From positions 62,001 through 126,000 of the forward strand of contig NZ_JAKTNT010000003.1 of NCBI RefSeq assembly GCF_022760925.1: a stretch of DNA of 64,000 nt, written 5' to 3'. The notes beneath the pieces were generated by a model that did not search any database, was not told the DNA's origin, and worked only from the letters and a program-made list of their open reading frames with translations. Below, piece after piece: positions 17,172 through 25,106 of the stretch (the first letter of the stretch is position 1; each line of letters begins with the position of its first letter). Both the position numbers and the translations under genes were made by a program. Source of the stretch: Thermus hydrothermalis. Lineage in GTDB: Bacteria; Deinococcota; Deinococci; Deinococcales; Thermaceae.

Positions 17172-17797
17172 AGGGTTAGGAGGGTGTAGCCCTGGACGTG
17201 CACCACCTCCACCCCCAAGGGGGTGCGGTAGCCCCTCTTGGGGTTCGCCCCGAGAAGGGGGGTGTGGCCGTGGACGTGGAGCCGGGGGCGGAAAAGGCGG
17301 TGGAAGAGGAGGAAGGCGCCGCTTCCCCTATGGGCGTGGTCCTCCCCAGCCGTGGGCCCGGGGGGCGGGGCGTGGGTGAGGAGGACGTCCACGCCGTGCC
17401 CCCCAAGGAGCCGCCTGGGTAGGAGGAAAAGGGGCTTGAGGGCCAGGCGGTAAAGCGCTGCCTCCGCGAGTTGTCCTTCCCCTTCCCGGTAGCGGGGCAC
17501 CCCCCCGATGCCGTAGAAGAGGAGCCCCTGGTGGCGGTAGAGCCTCCCGTGCAGGTTCACCACCCCCCCGGGGCGCTTCTTCCGTCCCTCTTCCCACACC
17601 CACTCCTCCCCGTGGTTGCCGGGCACGTAGAGCACCGGCACCGCCACCTTGCTGGCCACGTACTCCAAGTACTCCCCCGGCAGGTCCCCCGCCGCCAGGA
17701 CCAGGTCAAAGGGCGGGAGGTTGTGGGGGAAGCGGGGGGAGTGGATGTGGGGGTGGACCTGGTCGGAGAGGAGAAGGAGGCGCACGCTTCTTTTCAT
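17168..17797 (-). CDS. calcineurin-like metallophosphoesterase
   Basis: 209 residues with the ordered metallophosphoesterase motifs: LLLSDQVHPHIH (a variant of D-x-H), LAAGDLPG, VPGNHGE, LLTHAPPPG and HVHGHTPLLG. Two-metal phosphoesterase of unknown substrate, possibly nucleic acid or nucleotide. Starts 28 bases from the divergent HDAC-like gene; the stop overlaps MoaD's by 4 bases. Confidence 0.85.
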   Translation of the reverse strand: MKRSVRLLLLSDQVHPHIHSPRFPHNLPPFDLVLAAGDLPGEYLEYVASKVAVPVLYVPGNHGEEWVWEEGRKKRPGGVVNLHGRLYRHQGLLFYGIGGVPRYREGEGQLAEAALYRLALKPLFLLPRRLLGGHGVDVLLTHAPPPGPTAGEDHAHRGSGAFLLFHRLFRPRLHVHGHTPLLGANPKRGYRTPLGVEVVHVQGYTLLTL

Positions 17798-17825
17798 TGT
17801 GGCAGAAAGGCGTAAGGATAGGAGC

Positions 17826-18710
17826 GTGCGGGCTTACACCACGGCCCACCTCTCCTTCTCCCTCCCCGAGGGGCACCCCTTTCCCCTCTACAAGTACGGG
17901 GGGGTGGCGGAGGCCCTAAAGGGGCTTCTTCCCATCCTCCCCGCCCCCGAGGTGCCCAAGGAGGCGCTTTACCTGGCCCACGAGCGGGAATACCTGGATA
18001 GGCTCTTTACGGAGGGGCTTACCCGGGAGGAGTCCTTGCGCCTGGGGCTACCCTTTAGCCAAGCCCTCCTCCAAAGGGCCCTCCACGCCGCTGGGGGGAC
18101 CTTGCGGGCGGCGGAGGACGCCTTGGAGCTGGGCCTTGGGCTGAACCTTGCGGGCGGCACCCACCACGCCTTCCCGGGGCGGGCCGAAGGGTATAGCCTC
18201 TTCAACGACGTGGCCGTGGCCATCCACTGGCTGAGGGCCAAACGGGGCTTTGGGGGACGGGTCTTGGTGGTGGACCTGGACGCCCACCAGGGAAACGGCA
18301 CCGCCGTCTTCTTCCAGGATGACCCCCTGGTCTTCACCCTCTCCCTGCACGGGGAGCGGAACTACCCCTTGAAGAAGGAGCGGAGCGACCTGGACGTGGG
18401 CTTCCCCGATGGGGTAGGGGACGAGGCCTACCTAAGGGCCCTCGAGGCCGCCCTAGAGGTGGCCCAGGACTTCCGCCCCGGCCTTGTCTTCTACAACGCC
18501 GGGGTGGACGTCCTCAAAGGGGACCGCTTCGGCCGCCTGGCCCTGAGCTTGGAAGGGGTTGGGCGGCGGGACCTCGCCGTCTTCCGCTTCGTGAAGGGGC
18601 TCGGCGTGCCCTTGGTGGTGGTCATGGGCGGGGGGTACAACCGGGACCCCGCCCTCACCGTGGCCGCCCACGCCACCACCTACCGCCTGGCCCTGAGCTC
18701 CTTGGCGTAG
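17826..18710 (+). CDS. histone-deacetylase-like amidohydrolase
   Basis: 294 residues of the arginase/deacetylase fold, single-domain type close to class IV HDACs. Zinc and catalytic residues are visible: LAGGTHHAF (His-His), VVDLDAHQGNGT (Asp/His ligands), GVDVLKGDRFG (Asp) and MGGGYNRD. In bacteria such enzymes act on acetylated small molecules or proteins such as acetyl-CoA synthetase. GTG 17826 is chosen from family length; the -10 (AAGGAT at 17814-17819) is weak. The 3' end overlaps the convergent GNAT gene by 31 bases, an acetyltransferase/deacetylase pairing that may be coincidental. Confidence 0.85.
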   Translation: MRAYTTAHLSFSLPEGHPFPLYKYGGVAEALKGLLPILPAPEVPKEALYLAHEREYLDRLFTEGLTREESLRLGLPFSQALLQRALHAAGGTLRAAEDALELGLGLNLAGGTHHAFPGRAEGYSLFNDVAVAIHWLRAKRGFGGRVLVVDLDAHQGNGTAVFFQDDPLVFTLSLHGERNYPLKKERSDLDVGFPDGVGDEAYLRALEAALEVAQDFRPGLVFYNAGVDVLKGDRFGRLALSLEGVGRRDLAVFRFVKGLGVPLVVVMGGGYNRDPALTVAAHATTYRLALSSLA

Positions 18711-19534
18711 GTGGCCACCGCCTCCTCGAGGCTAAACCCCAGGCCCCGGTATAGCTCCAAGGCCCCCTTCTCGTGGTCGTGGGCCCGCACCCGGAGAAGC
18801 CTCGCCCCCTTCCTTTGGGCGAGCCTTGCCGCCTCCGCCAGGAGGGCGCGCCCGATCCCCTTCCCCCGCGCCCTGGGCACCACGCCGATGTAGGCCACGC
18901 TCGCCTCCTGGTCCTCCAGCTCCACCTCGGCCATGCCCACCGGCTCCTCCCCTTGGTAGGCCACCAGGAGGTGGATGGCGGGGTCAGCGAAGTGCTCCGC
19001 CAGCTCCTCGTCCGTCCACTTGAGGCGCAAGGCCCAGCCCTCCTCGCTTTCCCGGTAAAGCTCCCGGTACACCTCGGGCCCCGGGAAGCCCTCCCGGATG
19101 CGCACGCCCTCGGGGGGCGGGAAGTCCAGGCCCTCCGGGTTTTTCACGAAGAAATAGGTAACGTGGAGGAGGCCGTACCCCGCCTCCTCCAGGGCCTCGC
19201 GCACCGCTTCGTTCTCCTGACGGGGGAAGGCGTAAAGCCTTTCCACCCCAAGCGCCTTGGCCCGTTCTTCCGCCGCCTCTAGAAGTGGGCGGAGGTCCTC
19301 TTTCCGGTAGGCCAAGGGGCCCTCCAGGGCGGCCCCGTCCCAGAAGGGGTAGAGGCCCACGTACCCCGCCACCTCCCCGTCCCGGAGGAGGATGAGGCCG
19401 TCTTCCAGTTCCTCGGCGAGGCCCTCGAGGTCCCGCGCCTCCGGGGCCAAGACCCCCCTTTGGGGGCTTTCGTCCATGAAGCGGAGGAGCTTTAAAAGCC
19501 CCGGCAGGTCCTGGCGGGCCACGGGCCGAATCAT
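18680..19534 (-). CDS. tandem GNAT acetyltransferase
   Basis: 284 residues in two GNAT halves. The second half (about 150-284) has an intact acetyl-CoA motif A, VPRARGKGIGRALLAEA; the first half is degenerate, as in mycothiol-synthase-like tandems. Substrate unknown. ATG 19534 is leaderless, 6 bases after TAGACT (19541-19546). Confidence 0.8.
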   Translation of the reverse strand: MIRPVARQDLPGLLKLLRFMDESPQRGVLAPEARDLEGLAEELEDGLILLRDGEVAGYVGLYPFWDGAALEGPLAYRKEDLRPLLEAAEERAKALGVERLYAFPRQENEAVREALEEAGYGLLHVTYFFVKNPEGLDFPPPEGVRIREGFPGPEVYRELYRESEEGWALRLKWTDEELAEHFADPAIHLLVAYQGEEPVGMAEVELEDQEASVAYIGVVPRARGKGIGRALLAEAARLAQRKGARLLRVRAHDHEKGALELYRGLGFSLEEAVATYAKELRARR

Positions 19535-19567
19535 GCCCTAAGTCTACCCCTAAGGCCCCGGGGGCGG

Positions 19568-20206
19568 CTAGGGACAAGGGTCCAGGTTGAGGGCCTTCAC
19601 CACCCCTTCTTCCCCATAGAAGTCCACCATGGTGAGCCGGGCGTAGTCCTGCTCTAGCCTTAAGCCCTCCTCCGGGGGAAGGGGAAGGGCGAGGCTTAAG
19701 GCGGCGCGGTTTACCGTGCAGTTCCCCACCACCAGGATGGCCTGGCCCCTATGCCTTCGCAAAAGGCCCTTCACCGCCTCCTGCCCCCGCACCCACGCCT
19801 CCCGCACGCTCTCGCCCAGGGGCGGGGCGAAGCCCGCCTCGTCCTCCAGCCAGGCCCGCACCGCCTCGGGGTAGCGGGCCTCCACCTCGGCGAAGCTAAG
19901 CCCTTCCCAAGCCCCCCAGCGCCTTTCCCGGAGTTCGGGAAGGAGGGCGTAGGGTACCCCCAGGGCCTCCCCCAGGAGGGCCGCCGCTTCCCTTTCCGCC
20001 AGGCTATCGGCGGCGTAGACCCGGACCACGGGATAGCGCTTGAGGAGGGGCACGAGGGCCAGAAGGGCCCGCCTGCCCTCCTCGGCCAGGGGAAGGCCCG
20101 GATGGCTATAGAGGACGTGGCCCGGGTTCTCCACCGGCCCGGCCCGGGTGAGGAGGAGGGTGGTCTTGGGGTGGGGGCCTTGCAGGAAATGGGCGAGGAG
20201 GCCCAT
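19568..20206 (-). CDS. histidine-phosphatase-superfamily protein lacking the catalytic histidines
   Basis: 212 residues with the phosphoglycerate-mutase fold pattern (LPLAEEGRRALL, LRERRWGAWEGLSF, LGESVREAW). The usual RHG at the N-terminus reads TRAGPVEN, so the phosphorylated His is Ala, and the second catalytic His (normally SHGG) reads VGNCTVNRA. It is probably not a phosphatase; a binding or scaffold role is more likely. ATG 20206 is leaderless after TATTCT (20213-20218). Head-to-head with the lipid kinase, 17 bases apart. Confidence 0.75.
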   Translation of the reverse strand: MGLLAHFLQGPHPKTTLLLTRAGPVENPGHVLYSHPGLPLAEEGRRALLALVPLLKRYPVVRVYAADSLAEREAAALLGEALGVPYALLPELRERRWGAWEGLSFAEVEARYPEAVRAWLEDEAGFAPPLGESVREAWVRGQEAVKGLLRRHRGQAILVVGNCTVNRAALSLALPLPPEEGLRLEQDYARLTMVDFYGEEGVVKALNLDPCP

Positions 20207-20211
20207 GGCCC

Positions 20212-20218
20212 TAGAATA
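20212..20218. promoter_or_regulatory. overlapping divergent -10 elements
   Basis: TAGAAT on the plus strand (20212-20217) and TATTCT on the minus strand (20218-20213) occupy the same seven bases, each 6 bases from its own start codon (20224 and 20206). One polymerase must exclude the other. Confidence 0.65.
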
Positions 20219-20223
20219 CGGGG

Positions 20224-21144
20224 GTGGAACGTTGGGTCATCGTCAACCCGGCGGCAGGCCGGGGCAGGGTGGGGAGGCTTTCCGGGGCCATCCTGAGGGC
20301 CGCCCGGGACAGGGGGGCCAAGGCCTTCCTCACCGAAGGCCCGGGCCACGCCACGGAGCTCGCCCAACGGGCCCCCGAGGGGGCACGGGTGGTGGCCGTG
20401 GGGGGGGATGGCACGGTGCACGAGGTGCTCCGGGGCCTCGCCGGCACGGAAAAGGTCCTGGGGGTGGTGCCCATCGGGAGCGGGAACGATTTCGCCCGCA
20501 TGTTGGGCCTGAGGGGGCTTCCGTGGCCTATGGCCTTGGAGCACGCCCTCCTCGCCCCCGAGGAGGCGGTGGACCTTTGCCGGGTGAACGGGGAGCCCTT
20601 TGGCGCCTCCTTGGGCGTGGGTTTTGACGCCCTGGTGGCCAAGAAGGCCCTTTCCGCCCCCTCCTTCCTCCGGGGCATGCCCCGGTACCTTTATGCCCTC
20701 TTCGCCGTGCTCAAGGCCCTGCGGCTCCCCGAAGGGCGGCTCCTTTTGGACGGGAAGGAGGTCTACCAGGGCCCCCTCCTGCTCCTCGCCGCCATGAACG
20801 GCCCCGCTTACGGGGGCGGCATCCCCATCGCCCCCATGGCCGACCCGCAGGACGGGCTCCTCTCCGTGGTCCTGGCCAAGCGCTTTTCCCGGCCCGGGGT
20901 GGTCTTCATCCTGCCCCGGCTTCTCCTCGGCAAGCACCTCTCCCACCCCCAGGTGGAGGCCTTTGCGGCGAGGACGGTGGAGCTGGCCTTCCCTTACCCC
21001 GTGCCCGCCCACGCCGACGGGGAGCTTTTGCCGGAGGCGAGCGCCTACCGGGCGGCGGTGGAGCCCTTGGGCCTCAAGGTGGTGGGCCGGCGGGCCGGGG
21101 CCAAGGGGCGTAAGCCCCTCCTGCGGCCCCTGGAGGCTTCCTAA
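20224..21144 (+). CDS. diacylglycerol/lipid kinase family protein
   Basis: 306 residues with the DAGK catalytic motifs VNPAAGRGR, AVGGDGTVHEVL and PIGSGNDFAR. YegS-like soluble lipid kinases phosphorylate diacylglycerol or related lipids at the membrane. The GTG start at 20224 is leaderless. Stop overlaps the microprotein stop by 4 bases. Confidence 0.85.
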   Translation: MERWVIVNPAAGRGRVGRLSGAILRAARDRGAKAFLTEGPGHATELAQRAPEGARVVAVGGDGTVHEVLRGLAGTEKVLGVVPIGSGNDFARMLGLRGLPWPMALEHALLAPEEAVDLCRVNGEPFGASLGVGFDALVAKKALSAPSFLRGMPRYLYALFAVLKALRLPEGRLLLDGKEVYQGPLLLLAAMNGPAYGGGIPIAPMADPQDGLLSVVLAKRFSRPGVVFILPRLLLGKHLSHPQVEAFAARTVELAFPYPVPAHADGELLPEASAYRAAVEPLGLKVVGRRAGAKGRKPLLRPLEAS

Positions 21145-21239
21145 AGGGATTCCTCCATGCGTTCTAGAAGGTACTGAAAGCGGCGCCCTTGTAGGTGCCT
21201 TCGCACCACGTCCACCGCCTGGGCCAGGGCCTGGTCCAC
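21141..21239 (-). CDS. 32-residue microprotein
   Basis: A short frame starting GTG 21239: reads as an amphipathic helix beginning VDQALAQAVDVVRRHL and ending LLERMEESL. Two features argue that it is real: TAGGAT (21246-21251) ends exactly 6 bases before its GTG, as for other leaderless genes here, and its stop forms the same 4-base CTAA overlap with the convergent kinase gene that other convergent pairs show. Function unknown; no signal peptide or metal motif. Confidence 0.6.
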   Translation of the reverse strand: MDQALAQAVDVVRRHLQGRRFQYLLERMEESL

Positions 21240-21275
21240 GTTCCCATCCTACCCCTTCCGCCCTATACTTAGGCC

Positions 21276-22433
21276 ATGCGCGGCCTCTCGCAAAGGGTCA
21301 AGGCCATGAAGCCCTCGGCCACGGTGGCGGTGAACGCCAAGGCCCTCGAGCTCAGGCGCCAAGGGGTGGACCTGGTGGCCCTCACCGCCGGCGAGCCCGA
21401 CTTTGACACCCCAGAACACGTGAAGGAAGCGGCGCGGCGGGCCTTGGCCCAGGGCAAGACCAAGTACGCCCCCCCGGCGGGCATCCCCGAGCTGAGGGAG
21501 GCAGTGGCGGAGAAGTTCCGCCGGGAAAACGGCCTCGAGGTGCGCCCGGAGGAGACCATCGTCACCGTGGGCGGGAAGCAGGCCCTCTTCAACCTCTTCC
21601 AGGCCATCCTGGACCCCGGGGACGAGGTCATCGTCCTGGCCCCCTACTGGGTGAGCTACCCCGAGATGGTGCGCTTCGCCGGGGGGGTGCCGGTGGAGGT
21701 CAAGACCCTCCCGGAAGAGGGCTTCGTGCCGGACCCCGAGCGGGTGCGGCGGGCCATCACCCCCCGCACCAAGGCCCTGGTGGTGAACTCCCCCAACAAC
21801 CCCACGGGGGCCGTCTACCCCGAGGAGGTCCTTAAGGCCTTGGCCGAGCTCGCCCAGGCCCACGACTTCTACCTCATCTCCGACGAGATCTACGAGCACC
21901 TCATCTACGAGGGGGCCCACTTCTCCCCGGGGCGGGTGGCCCCCGAGCACACCATCACCGTGAACGGGGCGGCCAAGGCCTTCGCCATGACGGGCTGGCG
22001 CATCGGCTACGCCTGCGGGCCCAAGGAGGTCATCAAGGCCATGGCCGACGTTTCCAGCCAGTCCACCACGAGCCCCGACACCATCGCCCAGTGGGCCACC
22101 CTCGAGGCCCTCACCAACCAGGAAGCCTCCCGCGCCTTCGTGGAGATGGCCCGGGAGGCCTACCGGAGGCGGCGGGACCTGCTTCTTGCGGGTCTAGCCC
22201 AGATGGGCCTAAAGGCGGTGCGCCCACAAGGGGCCTTCTACGTCCTCATGGACACGGCTCCCATCGCCGAGGACGAGGTGAAGGCGGCGGAGCGCCTTTT
22301 GGAGGCGGGGGTGGCCGTGGTCCCGGGGACGGACTTCGCCGCCTTTGGCCACGTGCGCCTTTCCTACGCCACCAGCGAGGATAACCTGAAGAAGGCCCTG
22401 GAGCGCTTCGCCCGGGTCCTCCAAAGGGTTTAG
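21276..22433 (+). CDS. aspC: aspartate aminotransferase
   Basis: 385-residue class I PLP aminotransferase, nearly identical over long stretches to remembered T. thermophilus AspAT, whose length is the same. Key residues: NSPNNPTGAVYP (Asn that binds PLP), ISDEIYEH, and the Schiff-base Lys in NGAAKAFAMTGWRIG (about 234). Interconverts aspartate and oxaloacetate with 2-oxoglutarate/glutamate. TATACT (21264-21269) lies 6 bases before ATG, so leaderless. Confidence 0.97.
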   Translation: MRGLSQRVKAMKPSATVAVNAKALELRRQGVDLVALTAGEPDFDTPEHVKEAARRALAQGKTKYAPPAGIPELREAVAEKFRRENGLEVRPEETIVTVGGKQALFNLFQAILDPGDEVIVLAPYWVSYPEMVRFAGGVPVEVKTLPEEGFVPDPERVRRAITPRTKALVVNSPNNPTGAVYPEEVLKALAELAQAHDFYLISDEIYEHLIYEGAHFSPGRVAPEHTITVNGAAKAFAMTGWRIGYACGPKEVIKAMADVSSQSTTSPDTIAQWATLEALTNQEASRAFVEMAREAYRRRRDLLLAGLAQMGLKAVRPQGAFYVLMDTAPIAEDEVKAAERLLEAGVAVVPGTDFAAFGHVRLSYATSEDNLKKALERFARVLQRV

Positions 22434-22882
22434 AACGCTCGCCTGCGCCGCCTGGGGGTGAAGAGGAGGAGAAGGGCCCCCAGGGTCACGCAGATATCCG
22501 CCAGGTTGAAGACGGGGAACTGGGCGATGGGGGGGATGGAGGTGCCGAGGTCCAAATAGTCCACCACCCACCCCCGGCCCAGGCGGTCTATCCCGTTCCC
22601 CAAGGCCCCGGCGGCGATGAGGGAGAGGGCGAGGGCTTGAGCGAAGGGGTAGCGGCGGCTTGCGAGGAGGTAGAGGAGGGCCGTCCCCACCACAAGGCTC
22701 AGCCACCCCAGGAGGAAGGCCTTCCCCTGCAAAAGGCCGAAGCCCGCCCCGGCGTTGCGCACCAGGGTGAGGTAGAGGAGGTCGCCCAGGAGGGGCTTCG
22801 GCACCGGGGAGAGGTTCTCCAGGGCCCAGAGCTTGAGGATCTGGTCAAGGGCTATGAGCAAGGGCACGAGCACCGTGGGCAT
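22430..22882 (-). CDS. lspA: lipoprotein signal peptidase
   Basis: 150 residues with four membrane helices. The catalytic aspartates are in [17 protein letters not shown] (about 104-120) and [11 protein letters not shown] (about 132-142); [10 protein letters not shown] is also conserved. Cleaves prolipoprotein signal peptides in the inner membrane. ATG 22882 is leaderless after TAGACT (22890-22895). Stop shares TTAG with aspC. Confidence 0.92.
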   Translation of the reverse strand: MPTVLVPLLIALDQILKLWALENLSPVPKPLLGDLLYLTLVRNAGAGFGLLQGKAFLLGWLSLVVGTALLYLLASRRYPFAQALALSLIAAGALGNGIDRLGRGWVVDYLDLGTSIPPIAQFPVFNLADICVTLGALLLLFTPRRRRRAF

Positions 22883-22955
22883 CCCCCAGAGTCTACCGGA
22901 TGGGGCCCTTTGTGCTATACTCCATAGGGTTTGCCTTCGGGCACGGGAGGGTGCC

Positions 22956-23252
22956 ATGGCTAAGGTGTGTGAGATTAGCGGAAAGCGGCCCATCGTGGCC
23001 AACAGCATCCAGAGGCGGGGTAAGGCCAAGCGGGAAGGGGGCGTGGGCAAGAAGACCACGGGCATCTCCAAGCGGCGCCAGTACCCTAACCTCCAGAAGG
23101 TGCGGGTGAAGGTGGCGGGCCAGGAGATCACCTTCCGCGTGGCCACAAGCCACATCCCCAAGGTTTACGAGCTTTTGGAAAGGGCCAAGGGCCTGAAGCT
23201 AGAAGGCCTTTCCGCCAAGGAGATTAAGGAGAGGCTTCTTAAGCTCCTCTAG
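22956..23252 (+). CDS. rpmB: ribosomal protein bL28
   Basis: 98 residues opening [12 protein letters not shown], the L28 signature, with a basic middle. Structural protein of the 50S subunit. Has a led mRNA: TATACT at 22916-22921, about 28 bases of leader and a GGGAGG ribosome site, in contrast to its leaderless neighbours. Confidence 0.97.
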   Translation: MAKVCEISGKRPIVANSIQRRGKAKREGGVGKKTTGISKRRQYPNLQKVRVKVAGQEITFRVATSHIPKVYELLERAKGLKLEGLSAKEIKERLLKLL

Positions 23253-23268
23253 CCCATCCCTTCCTCCC

Positions 23269-23292
23269 AAGGGCCCCTAGGGGGCCCTTTTT
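23269..23292 (+). terminator. rpmB: intrinsic terminator of rpmB
   Basis: Arms AAGGGCCCC and GGGGCCCTT around a short loop, followed by five T. A classic rho-independent terminator 16 bases after the rpmB stop. Confidence 0.85.
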
Positions 23293-23308
23293 CCTGTAGC
23301 ATGGCCCT

Positions 23309-24004
23309 GTGGCCTGGAAGCCCGGGCACTATCTCCTCTTGGCCCTTTCCCTGTACGCCCTGGTGGTGACCCTGGGGTTTTCCTCCCGAGGGCGGCAGCT
23401 TGCCGCCCTCCGCCAGGAGGTGGCCCTTTACCAGGCCCAAGCCGCCTGGGCCCCCGAGGGTTACCGCCTGCCCCTTCCCGGGGCTTGCCTGCCCACCCGG
23501 CCCGAGAACCTGCCCAACGCCCCCCGCCCCTACCGCAAGGGGGTGAGCGCCGGCTTCGTTTTCCAGGCGGGGGACGCCTGCGTGCCCGTGGTGCGGGGCG
23601 TGGGGGTGGTGGCGGCGGCAAGCGGCGAGGTGGTGAAGGTGGACCTGGACTACCAAGAGCCTTCCCCCAAGGCCTTCCAAGCCCTCCTGGAGCGGGTGAA
23701 GGAGGGGGCGGGCCCGGAGGAGATGGACGTGCTAAGGGGCCTCGAGGTCTGGGTTCGCCACCCCGATGGCCGCACCACCGTCTACGGCCACCTCCAGGCC
23801 CCCTACCGGGGCCTAAAGGTGGGAAGCCGCCTCCACCGGGGCGATCCCTTGGGCTACGTGGGGAATACCGGCCTTCAGGGCGGGGCCTCGAGGCTTCTCT
23901 TTGAGGTCTGGGAGGGCGAGCCCGATCGGGGCCGCTTCCTCTTCCAGGGGCTTGCGGGCGAGGCCCTTTTGCGCCAGGCCAAGGCCTTCTTCGGCCTAGA
24001 ATAG
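23309..24004 (+). CDS. degenerate M23/LytM-like envelope protein
   Basis: 231 residues: N-terminal membrane anchor (YLLLALSLYALVVTLGF), coiled linker, then a LytM beta domain. Of the zinc ligands only the His in TVYGHLQ survives; the first motif reads YRKGVSAGF (no H-x3-D) and the last LLFEVW (no His). Probably a non-catalytic activator or wall-binding protein like EnvC. GTG 23309 is leaderless after TAGCAT (23297-23302). Confidence 0.7.
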   Translation: MAWKPGHYLLLALSLYALVVTLGFSSRGRQLAALRQEVALYQAQAAWAPEGYRLPLPGACLPTRPENLPNAPRPYRKGVSAGFVFQAGDACVPVVRGVGVVAAASGEVVKVDLDYQEPSPKAFQALLERVKEGAGPEEMDVLRGLEVWVRHPDGRTTVYGHLQAPYRGLKVGSRLHRGDPLGYVGNTGLQGGASRLLFEVWEGEPDRGRFLFQGLAGEALLRQAKAFFGLE

Positions 24005-24008
24005 CCCC

Positions 24009-25106
24009 ATGCGCGAGGCCTTCGCCAAGGTCTGGGAAAACCCCTACGTGCGGGTCCTGGTCTACCTCCTCCTCCTTTTTCTCCTCTACCGCCTCCTGGC
24101 CCGGGCCTGGCCCGCCCTTTCCGTCCTCCTCTTCGCCTTCGCCTTCGCCTACCTTTTCCACCCCTTGGTGCGCTTCTTTGAGGGCCTTAGGCTTCCCCGG
24201 GCCTTGGGGGTGGCCCTGGTCTACCTCCTCTTGGGGCTTTTCCTGGGCCTCGCCTCCTTCCTCACCGCCCAGACCCTCTTGGAACTTACCCGCTTGGCCC
24301 AGGAGCTTCCCCGGCTTTTGGATCCCTTTTTCCAATGGCTCCAGGGCCTGCCTGACCGCGTGCGGGCTGTACCCGTGCCCGAAGCCTTGCAGCCCATCCT
24401 CACCGAGGCGGGCCGAAACCTTCAGGGCCTTCTGCAGAACTTTTTGGAAATTCTTGCGCGCTGGCTCCAGGAGCTTTTGGCCCAAGGGGGGAGCCTCCTG
24501 GGCTTTTTCACCGCCCTCTTGGGCGGGGTTTTGCAACTTCTCACCGCTCTAACCCTCTCCATCTACTTCCTCTACGACCTGCCCCGGTTGGGCCGGGCCT
24601 TCCTCCTGGCCTTCCCCGAGCCCTACCAGCCCTTGGTGGCCGAGCTTTCCGCCAAGCTAGACCGGAGCGTGGGGGGCTATGTCCGGGGCCAGCTTCTCGT
24701 GGCCTTCTTGGTGGGCCTCATCGTGGGGGTGGGGCTATGGCTCGTGGGGGTGCCTTTGGCGGCGAGCCTGGGCTTCTTGGCGGGGGTGTTCAACCTCATT
24801 CCCTTCGTGGGGGTGGTCGTCTCCGGGGTGCCCGCCCTGCTCCTCGCCGCCACCGGGGGGTGGCCTAAGGTTCTCCTCGCCCTCCTCGTCCTTTGGCTCG
24901 CCAACCAGCTGGAAGGAAACCTCTTCGGCCCCCTCATCGTGGGCCGGGCCACGCGGCTCCACCCGGTGACGGCCATCGCCGCCATCCTCACCGGGGCAAG
25001 CCTCTTTGGCCTCTGGGGCGCCCTTTTGGGGGTGCCCGCCGCCGCCTTCTTGAAGGTCCTCCTGGAGGACTACTACCGGCGAAGCCGCTTCTACCGGGAA
25101 GGCTAG
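24009..25106 (+). CDS. AI-2E (PerM/TqsA) family transporter
   Basis: 365 residues with about eight membrane helices in the AI-2E transporter arrangement: two N-terminal pairs, a large helical loop, then a C-terminal bundle containing [19 protein letters not shown] and [15 protein letters not shown]. Family members export autoinducer-2 or act as ion antiporters; substrate unknown. ATG 24009 follows TAGAAT (23997-24002), which overlaps the end of the upstream gene. Confidence 0.85.
   Translation: MREAFAKVWENPYVRVLVYLLLLFLLYRLLARAWPALSVLLFAFAFAYLFHPLVRFFEGLRLPRALGVALVYLLLGLFLGLASFLTAQTLLELTRLAQELPRLLDPFFQWLQGLPDRVRAVPVPEALQPILTEAGRNLQGLLQNFLEILARWLQELLAQGGSLLGFFTALLGGVLQLLTALTLSIYFLYDLPRLGRAFLLAFPEPYQPLVAELSAKLDRSVGGYVRGQLLVAFLVGLIVGVGLWLVGVPLAASLGFLAGVFNLIPFVGVVVSGVPALLLAATGGWPKVLLALLVLWLANQLEGNLFGPLIVGRATRLHPVTAIAAILTGASLFGLWGALLGVPAAAFLKVLLEDYYRRSRFYREG

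Noticed and set aside
17649-17825. N-terminal extension of the HDAC-like protein
   Set aside because: It is antisense to the metallophosphoesterase 5' end and precedes the conserved fold; GTG 17826 gives the usual length.
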